A stretch of DNA of 64,000 bases from Neocallimastix lanati (nom. inval.) (GCA_016946835.1 JACVTC010000019.1:316001-380000); one strand, 5' to 3'. Shown: positions 38,150 through 50,301, counted from the first letter of the stretch. Notes: generated by a model from the letters alone, not told the origin. Numbers and translations: made by a program.

Positions 38150-38819
38150 TAGTTTTTATTTTGAAAATGTTGGATATATATAGAGGTCAAAGACGTTTTG
38201 GTCTTGATAATAAAGAAAAAAATTGTTTTAATTTTCATTCATGATCTTGAACTTTGGACTGAAAGTAAACTATGGAAATTCATAAGTAAGAAAAGAAATT
38301 AAATCGTAAAAGTTATTCATGGAATTGTTTAAAAAACACTATATTAATATGGAAAAGTACTTCATCCTGTTAAAAAAAAAGAATAAATTGAAAGATTCGC
38401 ACATTTAACAGTATAAATCATAATAGAATCAGGTATTCTAATTCCTTCTTAAATACTCAATATTTTAACCTCTTCTGAATTAGTTGGAATATTAATTATT
38501 GGAACTTTAAAAAAAAACATGACGGACTTACTCATTTTAATTCAATTTTATTTTTAATTCTATTCGTATTTGTCTTAAAGAAGTCGGTAATAGTTTATTC
38601 CTGAGTTCTTTCTCTAATTCTTATCTATTTCTCAGTCATTAAAGAACAACTGAGAGATGTGCAAACAAGGAAATCTCTGGTATGCGTGGCCTTTATATTA
38701 GTATCTACAATTCCTGCTAAGTTACTAATGATAATTTCGAATATAGATATACCCTCAGTAAATATAATTTCCTTTTTGGGATGTTAGATATCTATTAGAA
38801 AACATTTACATCCCCAGCG

Positions 38820-38857
<38 letters not shown>
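38150..38857 (+). mobile_element. LINE fragment: N-terminal region and start of endonuclease, with poly(A)
   Basis: MLDIYRGQRRFGLDNK and, after a frameshift, VLIFIHDLELWTESKLWKFI (38168-38285) match 23.83 kb and the minus-strand copy near 7230. Further on, IRICLKEVGNSLF and RGLYISIYNSC (near 38570-38720) are the start of an EEP endonuclease (the acidic residue of the KEV motif is its metal ligand). It ends in a pure poly(A) of about 38 (38820-38857). Confidence 0.7.
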
Positions 38858-38859
<2 letters not shown>

Positions 38860-39545
38860 CTCTTGAAATAAAGCGAAAATAGATTTTGTAAATTAGCTCA
38901 ATATTAACCAGAATAACCTTCTGTTATTGTTGGTGATTTGAATATGAACAAAATAGCAACTTAAAGATCATATTCTTTGAATTTTTTATTCTTAGAATTT
39001 CTTCTCAATAGTCTGTTATGGATATGGTTGGTCACCAATTTACTTGGTCTAATGGAATGGTAAAAAGAATTTTTTATATTAACTTTTATTGTTGTTAATG
39101 ATAAATTAAGAGATTATCTGAATGTTGCTTCTGTATGCAACTCTTTTAATGATATTTCTGGCCATTTACCAATTATTTTCTCGTATAAAAAAAAAAAAAA
39201 ACATCTCCTGATGGTTTTTACTACCCCACCTCCTGATAAAAGAATTATATGGTCTAATCGAATTTGTAGGGATAAATATGAAGCAATTTTCTCCCATAAT
39301 AAATTCATATGTTTACTGGACGAATTTGGACATAACAATAATCTGAACTCTAGCGCAATGGTAAAGAAACTCTTCCTTTTACAGACAATGAATTTAGGTG
39401 ATGTAAGTGATAAAGTTAACAGAAAATTGTACCAAATGGTGTCCAGAGGTTGTAGTAAAGATGGATGGTCAATCATTAATCCATTAGATATTTGAATGTT
39501 CCACTATTTTCTCCTATTAAAATGAAATCATCAAATTTCATCAAG
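38858..39545 (+). mobile_element. LINE fragment: end of endonuclease and linker
   Basis: Begins after the poly(A). VIVGDLNMNKIA (near 38925) and FNDISGHLPIIFSYK (near 39150) are the GDxN and (S/G)HxPI motifs of an EEP endonuclease. The open segment 39211-39494 (RIIWSNRICRDKYEAIFSHNKF...SKDGWSIINPLDI) is the linker towards the RT, also found on the minus strand at 5.9 kb. The RT is missing. Confidence 0.75.
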
Positions 39546-39639
39546 GAACTTTTTTTTTTAATTTATTACTAAAATAAGGAAAATTGCCTTTATTTTTCTT
39601 CCTATTTCCATTTAATTTTATAATATGAAAAACAAAACA

Positions 39640-40355
39640 ATAAATATATATTTTTTCGTATTTCTTTCATTTCTTCTTGATGGAACTAAAGCTTTAAATG
39701 AGCAATAATTCAATATTGAAGAACAAAGATATTATGTAAAGAATTTCTATTAAAAAGTTCTGAATTTAATATTCCTATATATATAGTTATCATTGCGGGA
39801 TTACCTTAACAATACTACATCTGCTATTAATAGGTCTCATGCGTTCCTTTTTGATTGATAATATGAAAAAAAAAAAAGTCCTTCACAACTAAGAAAATCA
39901 ACGTCGAACCTATATGGAAAAAAAGAACCTCTATTACTAATCCTTCAAATTCATTTAGTATAAATAGTAATAATCGTTCTTCACACAACTGAAATTGAAT
40001 CATTTAATAGCATTTCCCTTAGCTCGAGAAGAAGAAAGAATTTATTAATAGACATCACACTATCCACTATACATATGATACTTTTTTTTGGTTTTATTTT
40101 ATTAAACTTTTTTTTAGTTGAAATGATTTCAATTCACATCAAAATACTTATAATTACTTTAAAATTTTCACTTTATTTTTATGGTACAATCATTGACTTT
40201 ATTTTTATATAATTTTATTTTAAAATAGATTATTCTTTCTGTTTTTTTTTTTTTTTTAATATATTCATAATATTTTATCATTTATAACTTATTTAATATA
40301 TTAATAATTTTTAAATGAAATAATAAAAGTGTACTCTCTTTCTAGTCTAAATAAA
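39640..40355 (+). mobile_element. Decayed family B-like LINE 3' end, copy B3
   Basis: FLLDGTKALNEQ followed by IEEQRYYVK, then SAINRSHAFLFD, a KSVDV-like KKINVEPIW, and ITLSTIHMILFFGF parallel the B copies at 20 and 21.4 kb through several frameshifts. The 3' UTR ends AAAAGTGTACTCTCTTTCTAGTCT at about 40350, matching the LINE 3' end consensus. Confidence 0.65.
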
Positions 40356-40405
40356 TATATGTATTTAAAAAAAAAATATATTAATCATTAATAGTTCCCT
40401 TGAGT

Positions 40406-40445
<40 letters not shown>

Positions 40446-41122
40446 AAAAAAAAGTATTGTATAAAAAAAATTTTTTTTATATTAAGGAAGGTATTTGTTG
40501 TAATAATAATTTGAGGTTATAAATTTTATATAATTCATTAAAATATTATTTAATAATAGTATATGTTCATTTAATTTTTTAATTTCACCCCTTTTTTTTT
40601 TTATTTAATTATAAATAAAATATATATATATATATATAATGTAAATAATAATAGTAAATGATTTTATATATATTTATAATGATATTCATACTTGTTTTAT
40701 TATATTAAATAAATTAATTATTACATATTCAAAAAAATGTATATATCTCATCAATATCATCAATTAATTATTATAACAAATAAATAAAATATAATATTAA
40801 AATAACTTTATTTTTAAGAATTCATTTCAATTATTCATTAAATAATTTAATTACTTAATATATAATCTAACTATTAATCTAATAATTTTTTTTATTGATA
40901 TAATTATTATTTCATATTGATTTAAATTTATATGTTCTTTTTTTTTCTTTTTTTTTTTTTTTTTATTGATATAATTATTTCGTATTGACTTGTATTGTAT
41001 TTATAAAAAAATTTTTTTTATTGAAATAATTATTATTTAATTTTTTAAATTTTTATTTTTATATTAGATATAATTATTTCATATTGATTTTTATTTTTTT
41101 AATTTTTTTTTTTTTATATTAC
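40356..41122. other. AT-rich spacer between LINE debris and phosphomannose isomerase
   Basis: Poly(T) of about 35 at 40410-40444 and AT-rich repeats. The sequence TTTTATTGATATAATTATT(A)TT recurs four times between 40890 and 41080 in degenerate form, an imperfect local repeat. It includes the presumed 3' UTR of the minus-strand gene. Confidence 0.5.
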
Positions 41123-42377
41123 TTATAAATGAGGTTTTAATAATTCAGTATAGGCTCGATAAAATGTGGTTTGATAATTATTAGCCTCTAAGGTGATTGG
41201 AGTATTAGCACCAATAAAGAAGATAGAACCTTTACAAGCTTCAAAAGTGTTATTTTTATAAATAATACGGCCATTACCTTCCGTAACAATAATGATACTT
41301 GGACCTTTAATTCCATGGAAAGATTCCCTCTGTCGAGTTACGGGTGATAAAGTGGTACATAAAATAGAAAATTCTTCAATTGGTGGATTGTAGAGAACTG
41401 TTGTAGTAGATTGCAAATAGGGAATACCAGAAACGATTTGATTGTCCGCTGATTTACAAGTATAGGTTAACATATTTACTAAGGTATCAACATCTTTAAA
41501 TTTTGGTGTTAAACCAGCACGTACAACATTATCACTGGTAGCCATACATTCAATACAATCACCAGAAATATAAGCATGAGGCTCATCAGCAGCTAAATAT
41601 AAACCTTCTCCCTCTTTTAAGGAAACATAATTTAATAAAATAATAGAAAAAACTCCTACATCCCCTGGGTATTGAGCTTCAATTCTAACTAAAACTTCAT
41701 TTAAAGTACCTTTTGCGGGATTTGGATCTTCTTGTTTAATACGACTAATTAAATTATTAATTTGAGTCCTTATAATTTCTTGATCTTGTTCCATTAAAGA
41801 CTTATAGAGTTTTTTAAGAGATTTTTTAGTTTTTGTATTGGTTGTATTACTATCACCAATAGTTTCAATAAAATCAGCAACCTTATCCTTACCGATTGCT
41901 TCCACAATTTCTGGAAATTTATTTAAATTTTTCTTAATATCTTGAAGTGGTCTGAAACCACAGAGTCCCTCAAATGGAGTTAAGGCAATTGCCATTTCTG
42001 GTTTATGATTATCATCCTTATAAATATTTGGGTATTTTTTATATAATTGTTCTGCCAATTTCTTATCTGGATGAGCTTGAATAGAGAGAGCCTTTTGAAT
42101 AGAGAGAACCTTAAATAAGAAAGGTAGATCCCCATGATATTTAGCAGCAATTCCAGTAGTAAGTAAATCAGGATTAGATGAAACAATATCTTTTAAATTT
42201 TCACCAGTACTTTTTTTGAGAGATGGAGCATTAGGGTGAGTACCCATCCATAACTTTAATATATAATTTTTTTAATTTTTTTTTTTTTTTTTTAAATGAT
42301 TAAATAAAATAGATAGATATTTAAATAAATGAATTATATTTACATAAAAAAAATTAATAATCTACTTAATTAATGTG

Positions 42378-42408
<31 letters not shown>

Positions 42409-42696
42409 TAAAATAAAATAAAATAAACTAATTCTATTTATTTATAAGTTCTTTTCTAATGATATAATACTTTCAATATATATACATATAATTATTATTT
42501 TATATGATTATATATATATTCATGATAAATTGTAAGATAGATAGACGGATTTTACCTCTGCATAAGTTTTATTATTATCAATTCTAATTTCTTGATAAGC
42601 ATTCGCTACCAATTCAGCAACTTTACTTTGGGAACCAAGTTTACCCCAAGCATAGTTTTGAGCCTTTGGTATAAGTTGGAAAATTCTGTCAGACAT
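41123..42696 (-). CDS. PMI40: Mannose-6-phosphate isomerase, type I
   Basis: Interconverts fructose-6-phosphate and mannose-6-phosphate in the cytosol, feeding GDP-mannose for glycosylation and cell wall. Two exons (42696-42556 and 42253-41123) join in phase 0 across a 302-bp GT-AG intron, giving 423 residues, close to the yeast enzyme. It begins MSDRIFQLIPKAQNYAWGKLG, and the intron falls in the conserved YAELWMGTHP. Zinc ligands of the family are present: Q106 and H108 (IQAHPDKKL), E133 (HKPEMAIAL) and H273 (DEPHAYISGDCIECMATSDNVV when continued). The catalytic Arg is R292 (RAGLTPKF). The cupin-like C-terminal part is complete to the stop. No sign of decay. The start is the only Met in frame and gives the expected N-terminus. 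Confidence 0.96.
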
Positions 42697-42932
42697 TTTT
42701 TTTTTTTTTTTTTTTTTTTTAATTTTTATTTTATATTTATTCCTTTGTTTGTTTGTTTAGTTTAAATTATCGCAATTTTTTTTTTTTTTGCCTTTTGTTT
42801 TTATTTATTAATTTTTTCATAATTCATTTAAATATTATTAAAATGTTTAAATATTATATACAAAGAAAAGAAATTTTAAAAAAAAAAAAAAAAAGAAAGA
42901 AGAAATATATTAATACACATATTATAATAAAA

Positions 42933-43009
<77 letters not shown>

Positions 43010-44037
43010 TTATCATTTAATTGAAATATTGAAAAAATAAAAAAAAAAAAAAGCTTTTTTTTTTAATTACTACCTTATAAATATTAAATATATTATAAAA
43101 AAAAATTTTTTTTTTTTATAACATTATATAGTTTTGTTTTTTTTATTTCTTTTTTATATATTAATTTTTTTTTTTTTTTGCTATACCTTACAAATTATGA
43201 GTATATGGTTTTAATTTATTGCTTTTTTTTATATTTTTTATTATATTTTTTATTACTTATATATATTTATATATATATAATATTTATATGATACTAATAA
43301 TACTTTAAAAAGTTTTAATAGATTTTTGTTGAGAATTGAAGATAAAAAAAAAAAAAAAAAAAAGGAAATTTTTAAAATATTTATATATTTTTTATTATTT
43401 AATATAATGATAAAAACAATATATAAATTATATATTTTTTATTAAATTCGTAACAAATGCGGTTTTAAAAAATATTAAATATTAATAAATATTAATTAAT
43501 TTTAATTTTATAAAAGAGTTTATAATATTTTTTTTTTTTTTCTGTTTCTGTTTTTATATTTTTTTTGTTTTTTTATAAAAATGATACATTTTGTATATTT
43601 CATAATTTTTAAATTTTAATTAATTAATTAAATATTTATTTGGAAATATATATTATTTAAAGTTTATGATGATTATAATAATAATAAAATTTACTATTAT
43701 TATATTATTATTTACATTTGTTATGGAAATTTATATGAAATATTTAATTACTCATCAATATATTCATTTAAAAAAAAAAAAAAACTTTAACAATATTTTA
43801 TATAAAATAAAGTTCTCTTATTCATCATATAATCACAATTTTATTAATTTTAAAGTTATATAATAATTTAAAAAAATATTAAACATATGGAAAATAGGAA
43901 AAAAAAGTAATATTCTTTTTAATTTAATATATATTATTTTAATAATTGAATTACATTAAATTAAAATATTGTGAGACAAAAAAACAAATATAAAAAGAAT
44001 ATGGTTTTAATTATTAAAAATATATATATATATATTA
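42697..44037. other. AT-rich spacer upstream of phosphomannose isomerase
   Basis: Directly upstream of the start codon lies a T run (about 20 on the plus strand), and then a GTTT triplet repeat; this should be the promoter region. (ATT)n and (ATTT)n arrays lie at 42937-43013. The small frames at 42753-43040 and 43666-43863 are AT-rich and I see no family resemblance in them. Confidence 0.5.
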
Positions 44038-44171
44038 CAATAAAGATAACATCCTCCATTTTGCCACCTCTTTAAACTTCTGGCACTTTGCTCCCCTAAA
44101 ACCCATCTTATACAATCAGAAATATTACTCTTACCACTCCCATTAGGCCCTACTATACATGTAACACCAAT
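44038..44171 (-). pseudogene. Fragment of a bacterial-type SMC ATPase head, frameshifted
   Basis: Minus-strand reading: [19 protein letters not shown], then [15 protein letters not shown], then one extra base (about 44069-44071) and GGKMEDVIF in the next frame. GPNGSGKS is the Walker A motif, and the [22 protein letters not shown] continuation is typical of bacterial SMC; eukaryotic SMC1-6 have different residues after Walker A. Only about 45 codons are recognisable, flanked on both sides by AT-rich DNA without the rest of SMC. It is most simply a decayed piece of horizontally acquired DNA. A single exon of a diverged host gene is less likely, since no AG acceptor precedes it and the frame is broken; contamination is unlikely because the flanks are ordinary for this genome. 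Confidence 0.7.
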
Positions 44172-44980
44172 GTTTAAAAAAAGAGAAAAGTAAAATAATT
44201 TAATAATAAATAGGAAACAAAGAACCAAAAAAAATAAAAAAAATAAAAAAAAAAAAAAAAATTATTTTTATCAATTTAATTATTTTTTTAACTTTTTTTT
44301 ATTTGTTTTGGTTTATTATAGTATTATATATATATATTTTTATTGTTAACATTTAAAGATTTTTTTTTTTTAGTGTAATATTTCTTTGTAATATTATATA
44401 ATAATTTTTAAAATTTCGTTTATTTTTTTGTTCAACAACAATATAATGTCACTTTTTTTAAAATGAATTTTGAATATCTAAACCTTTTTTCTTTTTCAAA
44501 GAGCACTTAAAAAAAAAATCGTATAAAATTAAATATAATTTTAATGTAGAATAAAAAAATAACACTATTATATATTAAACCAGTTAAATTATTACAATAA
44601 AAAAAATAAAGATACTTAATATTTTTTTTTTTAAATTTTGTTATTAGACTTAATTATTTAATATTACATATATATATATATATCTATTTATTTTTTTTCT
44701 CATTTTAACCACATTTATACAAATTATATAAACTTTTTTTTTTAAATTACTTGGATAGTTATATGTACTATTAAAATAGAATAATAAAAAAAAAATTTTT
44801 TTTTGTAAAGATATATTTCTATTTATTTATTTTATTTTATTTTATTTTATTTTATTTTATTTTATTTTATTTTATTTTATTTTATTTTATTTTATTTTAT
44901 TTTTATTTTTATTTTTATTTTTATTATTTTTTTTTGTGTATTTTTAAATACCCCAACCCTAATATATTATAATAGGGTTA
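44172..44980. other. AT-rich spacer with (TTTTA)n
   Basis: No gene seen. A (TTTTA)n/(TTTTTA)n array runs at about 44828-44935. At 44953-44977 AACCCTA and TAGGGTT form a short inverted repeat. Confidence 0.6.
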
Positions 44981-44992
44981 GAGTATATATAA

Positions 44993-45330
44993 AATATTTA
45001 GGGATTGTGAATTTCACAATGTGGCGCATAATATTTTTAAAATAAAACCATACATTTTTAAGATATTCTATACAATCATAAATAAATATATATTATAAAA
45101 AAAAATAATAATATATTTTTTCAATTAAATATTATTAAATAAGTATTTCAAAAGAAATAATAATATACTCTACTAAAAAAGAATTATAAAAAATTTTTTT
45201 TACAATTTAATAATATTAAATTATATATATAAAAAATGAATATTTATTATTTATTTAATTATTATTTATTTAATTATTAAAAACACGCCACATTATGAAA
45301 TGCACAATTGCAAGATGCAAGATTCTAAAT
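44993..45330. mobile_element. Small non-coding element with terminal inverted repeats (MITE-like)
   Basis: Left repeat 45004-45026 (ATTGTGAATTTCACAATG then TGGCG) and right repeat 45286-45308 match in opposite orientation at 21 of 23 positions. Outside them a second inverted match, AAAATATTTAG, occurs at both ends (about 44990-45000 and 45325-45336), set off by about 14 extra bases on the right. The interior, about 260 bp, is pure AT without a frame. The size and layout fit a miniature inverted-repeat element of a DNA transposon. No clear target-site duplication is visible, so the ends are approximate. Confidence 0.5.
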
Positions 45331-45516
45331 ATTTTTAAATGGAATTTTTAATTGTATTGAATAATTTTTTAATAAAAATATATATATATATTTGTATAGA
45401 AATAATGTATACAATATAATAAATACATTTAATATAACAAAAAAAAAAAAAAAATTAAAAAATATTTTTTTTGTTTTTTCGTTTAATAGATCAAAAAATT
45501 TAATTAAAAATTGAAA

Positions 45517-45517
<1 letters not shown>

Positions 45518-45580
<63 letters not shown>
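45518..45580. repeat. (AAAT)n microsatellite followed by poly(A)
   Basis: About 15 AATA units followed by a run of A to 45605. Nothing coding between here and 46299; the rest is AT-rich spacer with poly(A) at 45909 and 46265, the last being the immediate upstream region of the methyltransferase. Confidence 0.85.
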
Positions 45581-45593
<13 letters not shown>

Positions 45594-46257
45594 AAAAAAA
45601 AAAAATTCGGTAGACCCCATCAATAAAATGAAAGAAAGGAAGTGAAAATATATTTATATATATATAATAAAAAAAATTTTTTTTTTTTTTTTTTTATTTT
45701 TAAACCATTTATTATTTAATTTAATTACATTTATTTAAATAATATAAAAACGATAAAAGAATATAAGTTTATTATTTTTATTTTAAATTATTTTATTTTT
45801 CAGTTTAAATTTCTGAAATATCAAAATTTAAATATTGTAATAAAAAAAATATATATTTAAATATATATATATATAAATTTATTTATTAAAAACAAAACAA
45901 AGTTAAACAAAAAAAAAAAAAAAAAAAAAAAAAGAAATTTATAAAAAACTTAATACTAAAGTAATGAAAACATTATTGAATAACATAATAATATTTAATT
46001 ACGTTTAAAAAAAAGTTAAAGATAAATTAATAAAATTTTAAAAGTAAATTTCATTTCAATTACTAATTTTTTTTTTTTTTATTTAATTTTTATTAAATGA
46101 TATACTTGATATATATATTATTTTTTATATAATATTTCTAATTTCTCAAAAAAAAAAAAAAAAAAAAAAAAAGAAGATATATATATAATATAAAGAAAAA
46201 ACGAAACAATAAAAAATAATAGAAATAAAATAAAATAAAATAAAATAAAATAAAATA

Positions 46258-46291
<34 letters not shown>

Positions 46292-46299
46292 AAAGAAAA

Positions 46300-47013
46300 A
46301 TGAATGACGTTCAAGTTCAATTTGGTAAAATTTCAAAAAAATATGATGAACAACGACCAAAAATTATTCCTTGTTTTTTTGATTTTTATTATTTACCTTT
46401 AATTCTTATGGAAACCAAAGAAAAAGAAAAAGAAAAAGAAAAAAGTTCAGCTCCACGTATTCTTGATGTGGGAGCAGGAACTGGACTTTTCTCAAGTATT
46501 GTTTTAACGAAATTTCCACAAGCAAAAATCGTTTTAATGGATATGACCGAGAAAATGTTAGATATTGCTAGAGATAGATTTAAAGGAAATGAAAATATCA
46601 CCTATTTATGTAAAGATATGACGAATATTGATGAGGAAACCTCAAAAACCTTTGAAAATCAATTTGATTATATTATTTCAGGACTTGCCATTCATCACTT
46701 AACAAGCCATGAGAAAAAATATATTTATGGTAAATGTCAGGGATGGCTTAAAGAAGGAGGTCTTTTTATTAATTGTGATCAAGTCATCAGTCCCGATCCA
46801 ATACTTGAAGCTAAGAGTATTGAACTTTGGCATGATAAAATTAGAGAATCAGGTATTGGAGAAGAAGCAATTGATATGCTTAAGGAAAGAATGAAACTTG
46901 ATAAATGTGATACCATTCAATTACAATTAGAAATGTTTAAAGAAGTAGGTTTTAAGCATGCTGAAATTCTTTATAAATACCTTGTATTCTGTGTATTCTA
47001 TGCCTATAAATAA
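46300..47013 (+). CDS. Class I SAM-dependent methyltransferase, bacterial-like
   Basis: 237 residues in one exon. It begins FGKISKKYDEQRPKIIPCFFDFY, a start typical of small bacterial methyltransferases. Motif I is ILDVGAGTGLFS (54-65), the acidic residue after beta 2 is D81 in LMDMTEKML, D106 follows beta 3 (LCKDM), and motif IV is FDYIISGLAIHHL (122-134). LKEGGLFI is the post-core strand. These residues bind S-adenosylmethionine; the acceptor cannot be told (small molecule, quinone or tRNA are all possible). KEKEKEKEK at 40-48 is an insertion before motif I that looks like a local repeat expansion. Resemblance to Firmicutes proteins and the lack of introns suggest horizontal transfer, known to be frequent in gut fungi; this is inference. 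The start follows an A-rich leader and gives the expected N-terminus. Confidence 0.9.
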   Translation: MNDVQVQFGKISKKYDEQRPKIIPCFFDFYYLPLILMETKEKEKEKEKSSAPRILDVGAGTGLFSSIVLTKFPQAKIVLMDMTEKMLDIARDRFKGNENITYLCKDMTNIDEETSKTFENQFDYIISGLAIHHLTSHEKKYIYGKCQGWLKEGGLFINCDQVISPDPILEAKSIELWHDKIRESGIGEEAIDMLKERMKLDKCDTIQLQLEMFKEVGFKHAEILYKYLVFCVFYAYK

Positions 47014-47454
47014 ATATAATTAAAAAATTAACTTTTTAAATATAAATATACATTAATTTAAAAAAAAAAATATTAATAATAAAATAGTAATAAAGTAATA
47101 AAGTAGTAGATAATAATCAAATATATAAAAAAATATATATATATTTTTTTTAAAACTATTAAATAATTTTGAAGTTTATATAAATATATATATATATATA
47201 AATATATAAAAATTATATATTAAGGCCAAATAAAAAAAAAAAAAAAAAACTAAAACTATAACAATTAAAGTTAATTAGATTAATAGATAATAAATAATTA
47301 AATAAATAAATAAAAAAAAAAAAGCAAATAATATTATTTAAATAAATCCAATATATATTTTATTTAAATTTTTTTTTTTTTTTATTTTATTTTTTTTTTT
47401 TTTTTTTTTTCATTTTTAATTTAATCTTATTGTTATTAAATGTTATATTGCAAT

Positions 47455-47511
<57 letters not shown>

Positions 47512-48651
47512 GAAAGAAAAAAAGTAACAGTAATATAAAAAAAAAAAAGGATGAACTCTTTTTCGATGAATATCAATATAAATTATCATGATATGTTAAA
47601 TAATAAACAAACAAACAAACAAAAAACTGATGAATATATATATATAAATTAAAATTAAATAAAAATTTATATTAAATATTTATTAAATAGTTCAAAGTAA
47701 ATGTCAAAATATATTAAAAAAAAAAAAAATAAAAATATTTACAAAAGATTAAAATATTTTAAATAATTATAATAATAGTATAATATAAAATAAATTATAT
47801 ACATATAAATTAAAATAAAACAAACAATAAAATGGAAAATAAAAATTAATATAAATAAAAAATAAAAAAAAAAAAAAAAAATTATATATAAAAATAATAA
47901 AAAAAAAAGATATAAATTAACTAAAATATATTTATCTATAAATGAATGAAGAGGAAAAAAAAAAAATTATTTCGGAAAATCTTCGGGAAATGGTAATAAA
48001 AATAAGATAATAATAAAATTAAAAATTCTTTTCGTAAAGAGTAACCAATAATCCTTTTTAAGAAGTAACATAAAACAAATAAATAAATAAAAAAAAAAAA
48101 AAAAAAAAACTTTTTTTTATTTTTATATTTTTAATTATTTTGTGACCATTTTAAAAATTCAAATTTTAATAAATTTTAATATATAAAAATAAAAATAATA
48201 AAAATAAAAATAAATATAAAATAAATATAAAATAAATATAAATATAAAAAATAAATATAATTAAATAGAGAATATATAATAATATTAAATTAAAAAATAT
48301 AATAAAATATATAATGAAAATATATATTTTTAATAAACAAATAATAAAATGTTATTTTTTTTTATATATATCTACTTTTTTATAATTCTTGTTCTTATAA
48401 TTTTTTCATTTTCATTTTTATTTTTTATTATGATTATTTCTATTATATTTATTGTTTTGTTATTAATTATTAATTTTATAATTTTATAATTATTTTTAAA
48501 AAAAAAATGTTACACAAATCATTTTAATTAAAAAAAAAGAATTCATCCATTTATATTCATTTATGGAATAATTAAAATTTAAAAATTTTAGGATAAAGTT
48601 AAAATATACAGAAAAATTAAAAAATATTTTTGGTTAATGAAATTATACTAA
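47014..48651. other. AT-rich spacer, no convincing gene
   Basis: Poly(T) of about 50 at 47458-47510 and several A runs. At 47942-48002 a short frame, MNEEEKKKIISENLREM followed by GTAATA, looks like a possible first exon, but I find no matching downstream exon. Otherwise nothing. Confidence 0.5.
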
Positions 48652-48936
<285 letters not shown>

Positions 48937-48994
48937 ATGTATTAATTTTTTTTATTATTAATTATGTAAAATATAGATATTATATATATAATAT

Positions 48995-49620
48995 GAATAT
49001 AAAGTATAGATTGAATAAAATAAAATAAAACAAAAGAAATAGTAGAAATATGAATATACAGTACAGATTGAATAAAATTAAATAAAATAGAAAAAATAGT
49101 AGAAATATGAATATAAAGTATAGATTGAATAAAATAAAATAAAACAAAAGAAATAGTAGAAATATGAATATACAGTACAGATTGAATAAAATTAAATAAA
49201 ATAGAAAAAATAGTAGAAATATGAATATAAAGTATAGATTGAATAAAATAAAATAAAACAAAAGAAATAGTAGAAATATGAATATACAGTACAGATTGAA
49301 TAAAATTAAATAAAATAGAAAAATAGTAGAAATATGAATATAAAGTATAGATTGAATAAAATAAAATAAAGCAAAAGAAATAATAGAAATATGAATATAA
49401 AGTACAGAATGAATATAATAAAAGAAATAGTAGAAATATTAATATATAGTACAGATTGAATAAAATAAAATAAAATAAAAGAAATAGTAGAAATATGAAT
49501 ATAAAATACAGATTGAACAAAATAAAATAAAAGAAGAGAAATAGTAGAAATATGAATATAAAGTACAGATTGAATAAAATAAAATAAAATAAATAGTAGA
49601 AATATGAATAAAATAAAATA
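48995..49620. repeat. Minisatellite of about 56 bp, inverted relative to 35.6 kb
   Basis: Eleven units each carrying AGTACAGATTGAATA (or AGTATAGATTGAATA) plus AAATAGTAGAAATATGAATAT. The first motif is the reverse complement of the spacer in the 35.6-37.0 kb array. In 49000-49370 the units alternate between two types (AAACAAAAGAAATAGTAG with AGTATAG, and AAATAGAAAAAATAGTAG with AGTACAG), a dimeric higher-order unit of about 113 bp. Minus-strand frames here are artefacts. Confidence 0.93.
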
Positions 49621-49743
49621 ACATTATATATTTATTTTATATTACTTCAAATAGAAAAAAAAAAGGAAATTAAAGAAATATTAGAATTTAGTATATTGAT
49701 TTTAGTGACTATGGTGGATGTAATAATAATAATAATAATAATA

Positions 49744-49785
<42 letters not shown>

Positions 49786-49806
49786 GTAATAATAATAATA
49801 ATAATG

Positions 49807-49853
<47 letters not shown>

Positions 49854-50301
49854 TAATAATAATAATAAAAAAAAAAACTTTGTAAGATTGAAGAGGAATT
49901 CCAATCTGTATTTAGAACCTAAAAGACAACTAATAAGAATGATAAGAGTATTGATAGTAAGATATCGGGTCAATATTAGTTCATGAAAGAAAGGAGAATA
50001 TTGTAGTAAATATGAATAAGTATTGTAAGATTGAAAAAGAATACCAATTTGAGAACTTGGAGATTGAAAGATCAATATAAAAGCAACTACTATTAAAAGT
50101 AGTAGTACTATAAACTATAAAGATTGAAACAATTACTAGAACAAAGAATGATCAAGTTAAGAGCAATGATAAATATAGTAAGAGAAAAACATTGAAAATA
50201 TATATTTATTCAATGTTATAGTAAGTATGACTATTATTATGACGAGAACTAAGATATCAATTGGAATTAGAAGAATCTTATAGGAAATCTTAATTTAAAA
50301 A

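Noticed and set aside
44953-44977. CCCTAA and TTAGGG telomere-like hexamers
   Set aside because: Only one of each, facing each other in a short inverted repeat; no array, so not an interstitial telomere.
47942-48008. Possible first exon MNEEEKKKIISENLREM with GT donor
   Set aside because: No downstream exon with coding character in phase; too short to support.
48942-50075. Minus-strand frames over minisatellite and AAT array
   Set aside because: Same reason: repeat units without stops. The part over 49880-50075 has no recognisable family.
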